Shown here: one piece after another, positions 8,082-15,959 of the stretch
How the letters are laid out: every line of letters starts with the position of its first letter
Position numbering within the stretch: the stretch's first letter is position 1
Source: Chloroflexota bacterium
Lineage (GTDB): Bacteria > Chloroflexota > Dehalococcoidia > Lucifugimonadales > Australimonadaceae
Length of the DNA stretch: 36,556 nt
NCBI GenBank assembly: GCA_009838965.1
Contig: VXQP01000010.1
Location: forward strand, 1-36,556
Direction: 5' to 3'
Translations under genes and position numbers: made by a program
Notes under the pieces: model-generated
Databases searched by the model: none
The model's input: the letters and a program-made list of their open reading frames with translations, nothing else
What the model was told of the DNA's origin: nothing

Positions 8082-10538
8082 CTACGCGCTAACACCTGCT
8101 GCCACAGGCTCGGCGGCGGGCTCTTTGGTGAAGGTCAGACCGCCGTTGGCCGCGTCGACGGTGATGGCGTCGCCATCCACGTACTCGCCAGCGAGGATGC
8201 CCCGCGCGATGACGTTCTCCACATGGCGCTCCACCGCGCGCCGCAGCGGACGCGCCCCGTAGACCGGGTCGAACCCCTCGTCCTCCAGCCAGTCCTTCGC
8301 GGCGTCGGTGAGGTGTATCGCTATCGAGCGCTCGGCGAGACGCTCCTGTACGTGACGCACCATCAGGTCGATGATCTCGTGCAACTCTTCCCGGGTCAGC
8401 GGGTGGAAGACGATGTACTCGTCGACCCGGTTGAGGAACTCCGGCGTGAAGTGCTTCTTGAGCGCCTCCATCACCGCACGGCGGTGCCGCTCCTCCTCGG
8501 TCGTGGGCTGCCCGGCGCGGAAGCCGATGCCTCCCTTGCTGAACTCCGCCGTTCCGATATTGCTGGTCATGATGATGATGGTGTGGCTGAAGTCCACCTT
8601 CCGCCCATGGCCGTCCGTCAGCCGCCCGTCCTCCAGTATCTGGAGCATGACGTTGAACACGTCCGGGTGCCCCTTCTCGATCTCGTCGAAGAGCACGACC
8701 CGGAACGGCCTGCGGCGTATCGCCTCCGTCAGTTGCCCCGCCTCGTCGTAGCCGACGTAGCCGGGCGGTGCGCCGATGAGACGGGAGACAGTGTGGCGCT
8801 CCGCGTATTCGGACATGTCCACCCGGACCATGTTCTCCTCGTCGTCGAACAGGGACTCCGCAAGCGCACGGGCCAGCTCCGTCTTCCCGACGCCCGTCGG
8901 GCCGAGGAACATGAACGAGCCCACCGGACGCTTCTCGTCGCGCAGACCGGCGCGTGCCCGGCGTATAGCATCCGCCACGGCAACGACGGCGTCGTGCTGT
9001 CCCACGACCCGCTCGTGCAGACGGTCCTCCAGGTGCAGCAAGCGTTCCGCTTCCTCTTCCATCAGGCGAGTCGCAGGAATGCCCGTCCACGTCGCGATGA
9101 GCGTAGCGATGTCCTCAGCGCGCACCACGAGGTCAGTGTGGTCGCGCCCCAGGAACTCGCTGCGGTCGCGATTGAACTCCTCTTCCAGCCGGACACGCTC
9201 CACTTTCAGGCTGGCCGCTCCCTCGTAGTCGCTCCGCTGTGCGGCCGACTCCTCCTGCTCCAGCAGGTCACGTATGTGCTGGTCCTGCGCGATGAGGTCC
9301 GGCGGCAGGCTCTCCACGTCCAGCCGCAGCCTGGCGGCAGCCTCGTCTATCAGGTCCACCGCCTTGTCCGGCATGTTCCTGCCGGAGATGTAACGCGCGC
9401 TCAGGCGCGCCGCCGCGACGAGTGCGGCGTCGTCCAACTGCACTCTGTGATGCGCCTCGAAGCGCGGGCGCAGTCCGCGGAGTATCTCGATGGTCTGATC
9501 GACCGTCGGCTCTTCCAGCCATATCGTCTGGAACCGGCGTTCGAGTGCAGCGTCCTTCTCGATGTACTTGCGGTACTCGTCAGGCGTCGTGGCGCCGATC
9601 ACCTGCAATTCGCCGCGCGCGAGGGCAGGCTTCATGATGTTCGCGGCATCCAGTCCTCCCTCACCGGCGCCCGCGCCCACGACGGTGTGCAGTTCGTCGA
9701 TGAAGAGCACCACCTCGCGGCGCGCCTCCTTCATCTCGTCGATCACCGACTTCAGCCGCTCCTCGAACTCGCCGCGGAACTTCGCTCCGGCGACCAGTCC
9801 GGCCATGTCCAGTGCGAGTACGCGCTTGTCCCGCAGCGACTCCGGAACATCGCCCGCGACGATGCGCTGTGCGAGCCCTTCGGCGATCGCCGTCTTGCCC
9901 ACGCCTGCCCCGCCGATGATGACCGGGTTGTCCTTGGTGCGGCGGATGAGCGTCTGCATCACGCGGCGTATCTCGTCCATGCGGCCTATGACCGGGTCCA
10001 GCTTCCCTTCGCGGGCGAGCTGGGTCAGGTCTATCGTGTAGCGTTCGAGCGTCTGGTAGCGGCGCTCGGCGCGCGGATCGGTGACGCGGTGTCCGCCGCG
10101 GACGTTCAGGAGGGCCTGATAGACGCGCTCCTTCGTGACGCCATGGTCCGCCAGGATGCGCGCCGCTTCACCCCGTTCGTCGGAGAGGATGGCGAGGAAG
10201 AGGTGCTCGGTTGCGATGTGCTCGTCGTGCAGTCGCTCAGCTTCATCCTTCGCCGCCTGCAACATGGCCATAGCCCGGGGCGTGGGGTGCAACTGGTTGG
10301 ACTCGTAGGCGAGCCGGGGCGTCTTCTTGAGCACGATCTCCAGTTCACCGCGAGTACGGTCCACGTTGACGCCCATTCCGGTCAGTATGCGCGCGGGCAC
10401 GGACTCGGCGCTTTCGAGCAGCGCGAGCATCACGTGCTCCACGTCCCACTGCGAGTGGCGAAACCGACGGACGATCTCGTAGCTCATCCCGATGACGGCT
10501 TGCGCCTGTTCCGTGAAATCTTCCTGCTTGAAAACCAT
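8082..10538 (-). CDS. clpC: Clp ATPase, ClpC type
   Basis: 818-residue AAA+ unfoldase. Clp_N repeats occupy about residues 1-150. AAA-1 has Walker [10 protein letters not shown] (209-217) and Walker [14 protein letters not shown]-like coiled segment ([20 protein letters not shown]) replaces the long ClpB middle domain. AAA-2 has Walker [10 protein letters not shown] and Walker [21 protein letters not shown] loop in the second module resembles the (L/I/V)GF tripeptide used for docking to ClpP, favouring a protease partner over a ClpB disaggregase role. The start [13 protein letters not shown] is typical of the family. It follows hspR by 33 bp in a dnaJ-hspR-clpC operon, so it is probably heat-inducible and HspR-repressed. 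Confidence 0.93.
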   Translation of the reverse strand: MVFKQEDFTEQAQAVIGMSYEIVRRFRHSQWDVEHVMLALLESAESVPARILTGMGVNVDRTRGELEIVLKKTPRLAYESNQLHPTPRAMAMLQAAKDEAERLHDEHIATEHLFLAILSDERGEAARILADHGVTKERVYQALLNVRGGHRVTDPRAERRYQTLERYTIDLTQLAREGKLDPVIGRMDEIRRVMQTLIRRTKDNPVIIGGAGVGKTAIAEGLAQRIVAGDVPESLRDKRVLALDMAGLVAGAKFRGEFEERLKSVIDEMKEARREVVLFIDELHTVVGAGAGEGGLDAANIMKPALARGELQVIGATTPDEYRKYIEKDAALERRFQTIWLEEPTVDQTIEILRGLRPRFEAHHRVQLDDAALVAAARLSARYISGRNMPDKAVDLIDEAAARLRLDVESLPPDLIAQDQHIRDLLEQEESAAQRSDYEGAASLKVERVRLEEEFNRDRSEFLGRDHTDLVVRAEDIATLIATWTGIPATRLMEEEAERLLHLEDRLHERVVGQHDAVVAVADAIRRARAGLRDEKRPVGSFMFLGPTGVGKTELARALAESLFDDEENMVRVDMSEYAERHTVSRLIGAPPGYVGYDEAGQLTEAIRRRPFRVVLFDEIEKGHPDVFNVMLQILEDGRLTDGHGRKVDFSHTIIIMTSNIGTAEFSKGGIGFRAGQPTTEEERHRRAVMEALKKHFTPEFLNRVDEYIVFHPLTREELHEIIDLMVRHVQERLAERSIAIHLTDAAKDWLEDEGFDPVYGARPLRRAVERHVENVIARGILAGEYVDGDAITVDAANGGLTFTKEPAAEPVAAGVSA

Positions 10539-10571
10539 GACGATACTCCGATCAGCCTTCGGCGAGCCGTG

Positions 10572-10922
10572 TTAGCGGCTGCCCAGGCGTTCCTCCAAAC
10601 GGCGTACCTGGCGCTCCAGTTCGACCATCCGCGCCTGCATACGCATCAGCACCTCCACTCCAGCGAGGTTGATACCCAGGTCCTCCATGAGTGATTTGAT
10701 CCAGCGCGCCCGCGAGACGTCTGCCGGGGAGAACATGCGGATGTTTCCCCGCGAGCGTTTCGGTGCGAGCAGCCCGATGCGCTCGTACGTACGGAGCGTC
10801 TGCGCGTGCACGCCCACCATGCGGGAGGCGACGCTGATGACGTAGCACGGCTCGTCGTCGTTCACGCCGTCCGCGCTCGCGGGCCGTCCCCAAACCTCCG
10901 CAACCACCGTCCGCTCCATCAT
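10572..10922 (-). CDS. hspR: HspR-like MerR-family heat-shock repressor
   Basis: 116 residues. The MerR-type winged helix spans about 26-95: YVISVASRMVGVHAQTLRTY, ERIGLLAPKRSRGNIRMFSP, then a C-terminal coiled coil rich in Glu and Arg (VELERQVRRLEERLG). HspR binds HAIR operators and, in actinobacteria, uses DnaK as co-repressor. Its position between dnaJ and clpC is the classical arrangement and supports the name. A GGAGGAGGAG stretch precedes the tandem ATGs. An operator-like sequence lies before dnaJ, so the operon is probably autoregulated. A generic MerR regulator is the alternative. Confidence 0.9.
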   Translation of the reverse strand: MMERTVVAEVWGRPASADGVNDDEPCYVISVASRMVGVHAQTLRTYERIGLLAPKRSRGNIRMFSPADVSRARWIKSLMEDLGINLAGVEVLMRMQARMVELERQVRRLEERLGSR

Positions 10923-10934
10923 CTCCTCCTCCTC

Positions 10935-11858
10935 CTACACTCCGGCCTGCTGCGCACTGTGCTCGGCGTCACGCAGCCGCTCGAACAGCTCGCGCTGCTC
11001 TTCGGTCAATTCGACCGGCAGCACCGCCATCACCGTCACCAGCATGTCGCCGTGGCCGCCACCACGCTTCGGCATCCCCTTCCCACGCAGGCGTATCACG
11101 CGTCCGTTCTGCGTTCCGGGCGGGATGCGCACTGCAACGCTCTTTCCGCCGAGCGTGGGCGCCTGCGTCTCGCCGCCAAGCACTGCATCCAGCAGCGGTA
11201 CGCGCGCGGTGAAACGCACGTCGTCGCCCGCACGCTCGAACACGGCGTGCGGTGCAATGGTCACGACGAGGTTGAACTCGCCCACGCCGTCGCGCTTCGG
11301 GTCCACGTGTATGCGCGCCCCGCTCTCGACGCCCGGGGGTATGCGCACCTCCAGTCGCTTGCCGCCGGGGTGCTGCACGGTGCGCGTCGAGCCCGCATAC
11401 GCCTCTTCCAGCGTGACGGTTACCGGCACGTCGAGCCGACGAGGAGGCGCGGCCTGCCGGCGCGGGCCCCAGCGCGCGTCCGCGAACCCGTCGAAGAGAT
11501 TGCTGAAGTCGCCGAGGCCGTCCACGTCCGCGAAGGCGCTGAACCCCGCGGAGCCGCCCCGGCGCGTGCGCGCGTTCGTGAAGAACGTGAACGGCGACGC
11601 TCCCGACCCCTGCCCGCCGCCGTGCATCTGATCGGCGTGCCGCCAGTTCTCTCCGAACCGGTCGTACTTCTTCCGGGAGTCGGCGTCCGACAGCACCTGG
11701 TACGCCTCGTTGATCTCCTTGAACTTCGCCTCGGCGTTGCTGTCGCCAGGGTTCACGTCCGGGTGATGCTTCCGTGCGAGACGGCGGTACGCGGAGCGTA
11801 TCTCCTTCTCGGTGGCGTTCTTCGCCACCCCCAGCGTCTCGTAGTAGTTCTTCGCCAT
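10935..11858 (-). CDS. dnaJ: DnaJ-type co-chaperone without zinc fingers (CbpA-like)
   Basis: 307 residues. The J domain occupies 1-70, with YYETLGVAKNATEKEIRSAY and the HPD triad in RKHHPDVNPGD that stimulates DnaK ATPase. A Gly/Phe-rich stretch follows (about 78-130). The C-terminal substrate-binding half (about 140-285) reads LDVPVTVTLEEAYAGS and VRIPPGTQNGRVIRLRGKGM. There are no CxxCxGxG zinc repeats, so it is a type II/CbpA-like DnaJ. It is the first gene of the dnaJ-hspR-clpC operon, 12 bp before hspR. DnaK is not in the window. Confidence 0.93.
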   Translation of the reverse strand: MAKNYYETLGVAKNATEKEIRSAYRRLARKHHPDVNPGDSNAEAKFKEINEAYQVLSDADSRKKYDRFGENWRHADQMHGGGQGSGASPFTFFTNARTRRGGSAGFSAFADVDGLGDFSNLFDGFADARWGPRRQAAPPRRLDVPVTVTLEEAYAGSTRTVQHPGGKRLEVRIPPGVESGARIHVDPKRDGVGEFNLVVTIAPHAVFERAGDDVRFTARVPLLDAVLGGETQAPTLGGKSVAVRIPPGTQNGRVIRLRGKGMPKRGGGHGDMLVTVMAVLPVELTEEQRELFERLRDAEHSAQQAGV

Positions 11859-11893
11859 GACACCGCTCGATGCGAGTAGTCTGCCCTACTCAT

Positions 11894-11925
11894 AGTATAG
11901 CAAGCTTGAGTGCAGTATTATCAAC
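11894..11925 (-). promoter_or_regulatory. dnaJ promoter overlapped by a HAIR-like HspR operator
   Basis: On the minus strand, a -35 TTGATA (11924-11919) and a -10 TATACT (11899-11894) are separated by 19 nt, 35 nt before the dnaJ ATG. Between and over them lies GTTGATA-N7-ACTCAAG (11925-11905), which matches the HspR inverted repeat CTTGAGT-N7-ACTCAAG exactly in the right half and at TTGA in the left half. A repressor bound here would block the -35 and the spacer. The consensus is from known actinobacterial HspR sites. Confidence 0.6.
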
Positions 11926-11963
11926 TTTGGGTATCGACGCCTCGTATGGAGGGCACGGGGCAG

Positions 11964-12809
11964 TCACCGGCGGGTCGCCCGGCCCAGGAGCGACAGGAAG
12001 ACGCCCTCAGGCAGCACGCGAGCGGCCAGGGAGCCGAAGCGCGAGTCCATACCCACGGGGTAGCGCAGGCGGGGACGGCGGGAGCGGACTATGCCATGGA
12101 TGGCCTTCGCGACGAGGACGGGGTCTCCGCCCCGGTCGAACGCTCCGCGAACCCTGCTCCGGTACGCCCGGACATATCGGTCGTAGGGGGCTCCGTCATT
12201 CGATTCGATGTCCGCAGTCATGAGCTGGTTCTCCGGGAATGCGGTGCGGAACAGTCCCGGCTCTACCAGTACGACGCGCACGCCGAGCGGCCACACCTCC
12301 GTCCTGAGCGACTCGGTCAGCCCCTCGAGCGCAAACTTGGAGGACGCATAGGCCCCGTGGAAGGGCGCGCCGATCCGTCCCAGGATCGAACTCACGTTCA
12401 CGATCGTCCCGCCGCCCTGCTCGATCATGCCCGGCAGCACCGCGCGGATGAGACGCGCGACGGCGAAGACGTTGGTCTCGAACAGCGAGCGCAGTTCGTC
12501 GGTGGCGAGCGTCTGCACGGGCCCGAACAGGCCGTATCCGGCGTTGTTGACGAGCGCACTGACAGGACCGTGTTCCTCGACGATAGCCGTGAGCGTCTCC
12601 GTGAGACCTGCCTCGCTGTTGATGTCGAGTTCCACTCCCGCGATGGGCAGGCCGCGACCAGCGGCTTCCGTCTCCAACTCGGCGAGCCGCCCCTTCGCCC
12701 GGCTCGTCCCGATCACGCGGTACCCACGCTCCGCCATGTAGAGCGCCGTGGCCATGCCGATGCCGCTCGACGCTCCGGTTATCAGTACAACGCCGCGCCC
12801 GTCTCTCAT
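11964..12809 (-). CDS. Short-chain dehydrogenase/reductase
   Basis: 281-residue classical SDR with a Rossmann fold. TGASSGIG (about 11-18) binds the dinucleotide, SALVNNAGYG is the structural NNAG motif, and the catalytic Ser, Tyr and Lys appear in NVSSILGRIG and AYASSKFALEG. The segment after the active site (EPGLFRTAF) is typical of broad oxidoreductases of this group. Arg in GTSRAKGR suggests NADP preference. AAAGGAGG precedes the ATG. It is divergent from the small membrane protein gene, with 70 bp between starts. Substrate unknown. Confidence 0.92.
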   Translation of the reverse strand: MRDGRGVVLITGASSGIGMATALYMAERGYRVIGTSRAKGRLAELETEAAGRGLPIAGVELDINSEAGLTETLTAIVEEHGPVSALVNNAGYGLFGPVQTLATDELRSLFETNVFAVARLIRAVLPGMIEQGGGTIVNVSSILGRIGAPFHGAYASSKFALEGLTESLRTEVWPLGVRVVLVEPGLFRTAFPENQLMTADIESNDGAPYDRYVRAYRSRVRGAFDRGGDPVLVAKAIHGIVRSRRPRLRYPVGMDSRFGSLAARVLPEGVFLSLLGRATRR

Positions 12810-12879
12810 CGTCAGCCTCCTTTATCCAGCCTATACTGACGTCGTCCGGCTGCATAACGTAACGAAAGGAGCAGTTGTC

Positions 12880-13287
12880 ATGGCGATGGCCTTGCGATTG
12901 GCCGGCGGGCTGATGATGGTGTACGCGGTGCTGTACCTGGCGCAGTTCCTCTTCAGCACGCTCTACGACAATCCTCAGCCGGTCTGGGACGTGATGAACT
13001 ACGTCTCCGCGCTGGGCATCCTCGTAGCGCTCATCGTCAACTTCGGGCACATGCGCTCATACTCCGGCAGCGACGAACCGACGCTCTCCCGGCTGGGCGC
13101 ACACGTGCTGTTCTACGCCAACGCAGCGCTCGCCATCTGGTTCTTCCGCAACTGGATATATCTGCTGGCATTGGACGCGGGCGAATCTGCCAGCGTGCCC
13201 GTCGACGTTATCTGGGACTTCGTCGCCGTCATGATCCCGATCGTCCTTGCCGCCACAGGCCGCAGGCTCTGGCAAACGAACGCCTGA
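12880..13287 (+). CDS. Small integral membrane protein, unknown
   Basis: 135 residues with about four hydrophobic helices: LRLAGGLMMVYAVLYLAQFL, a second at MNYVSALGILVALIVNFG, a third around VLFYANAALAIWFFRNWIYL, and a fourth at VAVMIPIVLAAT. The start at 12880 is chosen over an upstream in-frame ATG at 12748 because AAAGGAG lies 8 bp before it and the upstream part overlaps the divergent dehydrogenase. I do not recognise the family. The C-terminus GRRLWQTNA is probably cytoplasmic. Confidence 0.8.
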   Translation: MAMALRLAGGLMMVYAVLYLAQFLFSTLYDNPQPVWDVMNYVSALGILVALIVNFGHMRSYSGSDEPTLSRLGAHVLFYANAALAIWFFRNWIYLLALDAGESASVPVDVIWDFVAVMIPIVLAATGRRLWQTNA

Positions 13288-13313
13288 CACCTCTCCGCCG
13301 CGCCATTACGCCT

Positions 13314-13343
13314 TTGACGCTCGGCTCCTTCGAATGCTACGCT
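13314..13343 (+). promoter_or_regulatory. Candidate promoter of the thrC-NIL-moaD-selenoprotein operon
   Basis: TTGACG (13314-13319) and TACGCT (13338-13343) are 18 nt apart, and the -10 is preceded by TG in the extended position (TGCTACGCT). This lies 118 bp before the threonine-synthase-like start, in the only sizeable gap before four closely packed plus-strand genes. The -10 is weak by the E. coli consensus. Confidence 0.45.
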
Positions 13344-13460
13344 GTTGTGAGTGTGCCAAGATGCGCTCCCACGCCTTGAACGGCAAACCAAACCGGGACA
13401 GCCCGCGCGGAGTAGGCGAACCGCCGCGCGCGTGATGCATCGCACGCAGGAGGTTGCCAC

Positions 13461-14687
13461 ATGGTGAACGTCGCCGCTCTGCGCTGTAAGGAATGTTCCC
13501 GCGAATACCCCATCGGCGCTTTCAACGTCTGTGATTTCTGCTTCGGACCGCTGGAAGTCGTCTACGACATGGACGCTATCGCGGACATCGCCAGCAGAGA
13601 GCGCATCATGTCCGGCCCCAACAGCCTCTGGCGCTACGCTGATTTCCTTCCGGCCGAGTACAACCCGCTCGTGGACATCAACGCCGGGTTCACCCCGCTC
13701 ATCCGCTCGCGCGCGCTCGCGGAGCGCCTCGGGCTTGAGGAACTCTGGATCAAGAACGACAGCGTTAACCCCTCCTACTCGTTCAAGGACCGCGTCGTCG
13801 CCGTCGCCGCCGCCAAGGCGCTGGAATTCGGCTTCGAGACGCTCGCCTGCGCCTCCACCGGCAACCTCGCCTGCGCCGTCGCCGCTCATGCAGCCCGGGC
13901 CGGCATGAAGGCATACGTCTTCATCCCCTCCGACCTGGAGGCCGGCAAGGTGCTGGGCGCGGCCATCTACAACCCCACCATGGTCGCCGTCAACGGCAGC
14001 TACGACGACGTCAACCGCCTCTGCAGCGAACTGGCCGACCAGTATCAGTGGGCGTTCGTGAACATCAACGTCCGCCCCTTCTACGCCGACGGCAGCAAGA
14101 CGCTCGGCTACGAAGTCGCGGAGCAACTTGGGTGGCGCGCTCCCGCGCACGTGGTTGCGCCGTCGGCGTCCGGCGCGATGTTCACGAAGATCTACCAGGG
14201 GCTCAAGGAGTTCGAGTACACCGGCATCATCGACAAGGTGGAGACGCGGATGCACTGCGCGCAGGCGCGCGGCTGCTCCCCCATCGCAACCGCTTACGAA
14301 GAGGGGCGGTTCGTGATACGCCCCGTGAAACCAGCCACCATCGCCAAGTCGCTCGGCATCGGCAACCCCGCCGACGGTTACTACGCGCTGAAGACGATCG
14401 AGGCGTCCGACGGCTCTGCGGTCATCGCGGAGGAGCATGAGGTCGCGGAGGGCATCAAGCTCCTCGCGCAGACCGAGGGCATCTTCACGGAGGGAGCGGG
14501 CGGCGTCGCGATAGCCGGGCTGAAGCGCCTCGTCGAACGTGGCGAGATCCAACCGGACGAGCCGACCGTTGTCTATATCACCGGCAACGGACTCAAGACC
14601 ACGGAGATCGTGAGCGACGTCGTGAACCCCATCCTCATCGAGAGCACCGTCTCCGCTTTCGAGCAGAGCGTGGGAGTGAAGGCCTGA
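13461..14687 (+). CDS. thrC: Threonine synthase-like PLP enzyme
   Basis: 408 residues. An N-terminal zinc ribbon (Cys9-x2-Cys12 and Cys24-x2-Cys27: LRCKECSREY, NVCDFCFGP) precedes a fold-type II PLP domain. The Schiff-base lysine is Lys109 in NPSYSFKDRV, and the phosphate-binding segment is ACASTGNLACAVAAHA. Late motifs include AQTEGIFTEGAGGVAIAGL. Classical function is O-phosphohomoserine to threonine. Co-operonic NIL and MoaD-like genes raise the possibility of a related beta- or gamma-replacement using protein-bound sulfur. A GCAGGAGG ribosome site precedes the ATG. The NIL gene follows 5 bp after the stop. Confidence 0.9.
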   Translation: MVNVAALRCKECSREYPIGAFNVCDFCFGPLEVVYDMDAIADIASRERIMSGPNSLWRYADFLPAEYNPLVDINAGFTPLIRSRALAERLGLEELWIKNDSVNPSYSFKDRVVAVAAAKALEFGFETLACASTGNLACAVAAHAARAGMKAYVFIPSDLEAGKVLGAAIYNPTMVAVNGSYDDVNRLCSELADQYQWAFVNINVRPFYADGSKTLGYEVAEQLGWRAPAHVVAPSASGAMFTKIYQGLKEFEYTGIIDKVETRMHCAQARGCSPIATAYEEGRFVIRPVKPATIAKSLGIGNPADGYYALKTIEASDGSAVIAEEHEVAEGIKLLAQTEGIFTEGAGGVAIAGLKRLVERGEIQPDEPTVVYITGNGLKTTEIVSDVVNPILIESTVSAFEQSVGVKA

Positions 14688-14692
14688 ACGCC

Positions 14693-14941
14693 ATGGCCAC
14701 AACGATGCAGCGGGTGCGCTTCACCTTCCTTGACCATATGATCAAGCAGCCTGTCATCTACCGGATGGGACACGACTTCGACGTTGTCACCAACATCCGC
14801 CGCGCCGACGTGCAGGAAGGCGTGGGTTGGGTGATCCTCGAGGTCGAGGGCGAGTTGGAAGAGATCGAGCGCGGCCTGGACTGGGTCCGCTCGCTTGGCG
14901 TCAGGGTCGACCCCGCATTGGGCGACCTGATAGAACCGTAA
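14693..14941 (+). CDS. NIL-domain protein
   Basis: 82 residues forming one NIL-type ferredoxin-like domain: VRFTFLDHMIKQPVIYRMGH at the start, VVTNIRRADVQEGVGWVILE in the middle, and a helix ending in GLDWVRSLGV. NIL domains occur at the C-terminus of methionine ABC-importer ATPases and as short proteins in sulfur-amino-acid gene clusters. It is translationally tight with thrC (5 bp) and 20 bp before the MoaD-like gene. A role in binding or sensing a sulfur amino acid, or in sulfur transfer, is an inference from neighbours. Confidence 0.85.
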   Translation: MATTMQRVRFTFLDHMIKQPVIYRMGHDFDVVTNIRRADVQEGVGWVILEVEGELEEIERGLDWVRSLGVRVDPALGDLIEP

Positions 14942-14961
14942 CCACGGAGGAACCAGGCAGG

Positions 14962-15237
14962 ATGAGCGTAACCGTACGCATACCCGGTCCGCTGCGGCGG
15001 ATCACCAACGGGACCGACAAGGCAGCAGTGACCGCCGAGACGCTCGGCGGTGTCATCGCGGAACTCGAGGCGCAGTTCCCCGGCATCCAGGAGCGCATCC
15101 TGGACGAGAACGGCGCGCTGCGCTACTTCGTCAACCTCTACCTGAACAACGAGGACGTGCGCTTCCTGGAAGGACTCGGCACCCCGGTTAAAGCCGGTGA
15201 CGAGGTCAGCATCGTCCCCGCGGTTGCGGGAGGGTAG
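14962..15237 (+). CDS. MoaD/ThiS-family sulfur-carrier protein
   Basis: 91 residues with a ubiquitin-like beta-grasp and the C-terminal Gly-Gly (VPAVAGG) that is adenylated and thiocarboxylated in this family. Visible features are VTVRIPGPLRRITNG, FVNLYLNNEDVRFLEG and VKAGDEVSIVPAVAGG. The start at 14962 has CACGGAGGAACC 6-20 bp before it. Its neighbours recall the CysO-type system, in which a carrier thiocarboxylate gives sulfur to a PLP enzyme; molybdopterin synthesis is the alternative. No E1-like or JAB-protease gene is in the window. Confidence 0.9.
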   Translation: MSVTVRIPGPLRRITNGTDKAAVTAETLGGVIAELEAQFPGIQERILDENGALRYFVNLYLNNEDVRFLEGLGTPVKAGDEVSIVPAVAGG

Positions 15238-15254
15238 GCGCAAGAGCCGTTCCG

Positions 15255-15953
15255 ATGCGCGGGCCCAGGAACAACGACGAGTACTCCGACAGAGAGCTCG
15301 CCGAGATCGAGGAGCTGAACAGCCTGCCGGAAGACCACCGCTCGTTCTTCCAGAACCCCTGGTGGCAGCGGGTCGCCATCGGCTTCGCCTTTCTCATCGT
15401 TATCTCTATGCTCTTTCCGGTCATCGCACTCTCGTGCAACGGCGAGTCCGAGCCCGGCCCGACGCAGCCCACGGGCGGCATCCCGGCGCCGGACTTCGAG
15501 CTCGCCGCCGCGCAGGGCGGGCTCGTGAGCCTCTCCGATACGCTCGCGGCCAACGAGGCCGTCGTCATCGTCTTCTACCGGGGCCACTTCTGAGGGATCT
15601 GCATCACCCAGCTCGGCGAGCTGGAACAGGCCTACGACGAGATGCGCGCGCTGGATACGGAACTCATCGCGCTGAGCACGGACGACATCCCTCGCGCGAA
15701 GCAGATGCAGGAGCGCGTCGGGGCGCGGTACCCGGTCCTCGCCGACCCGAACCACAGGGTTGCGGAGGAGTACGGCGTGTTCAACCTGCTTGGCGACGGC
15801 GTGGCGGCGCCCGCCACAATCATCATGACCTCGGACCGCATCGTTGCGATGCAGGTGGGGCAGGACATCGGCGACCGCCCGTCCACCGCCTCCATCCTCC
15901 ACACCCTCCGCCAACTCAAGGCCGGGGAACTCGAGCCCGCCGCCGCGAGCTAG
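15255..15953 (+). CDS. Selenocysteine-containing, membrane-anchored peroxiredoxin-like protein
   Basis: A single 232-residue product is inferred by reading the TGA at 15591-15593 as selenocysteine (Sec113). Residues 1-38 are charged, 39-60 form one membrane helix, and a short linker (ESEPGPTQPTGG) leads to a redoxin domain (about 74-220): APDFELAAAQGG, VVIVFYRGHF, then Sec-Gly-Ile-Cys, ITQLGELEQAY, LIALSTDD, YPVLADPNHRVAEEYGVF. In AhpC/TSA relatives the position after FYRGxW/F is the peroxidatic Cys, followed by xxC, so Sec replaces the catalytic Cys. The frame stays open and homologous after the TGA, and a SECIS-like hairpin follows. It begins 17 bp after the sulfur-carrier gene. Two separate ORFs or a TGC-to-TGA sequencing error are the alternatives. 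Confidence 0.85.
15608..15624 (+). promoter_or_regulatory. Bacterial SECIS-like hairpin
   Basis: CCAGCTC-GGC-GAGCTGG is a perfect 7-bp stem with a three-base GGC loop. The stem starts 14 nt after the TGA, and 21 nt separate the TGA from the loop. Known bacterial SECIS elements have the loop about 16-37 nt after the UGA and a G in the first two loop bases; both hold here. It lies inside the coding frame and would bind SelB-Sec-tRNA. Confidence 0.7.
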
Positions 15954-15959
15954 GCGGCG

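Noticed and set aside
7734-10694. 986-codon plus-strand frame opposite clpC
   Set aside because: ClpC on the minus strand is unambiguous; the opposite frame is an antisense artefact of high GC.
15591-15593. TGA as a simple nonsense mutation making a pseudogene
   Set aside because: The frame continues with full family similarity, the codon sits precisely at the catalytic Cys column, and a SECIS-like hairpin follows; decay would not choose that site.
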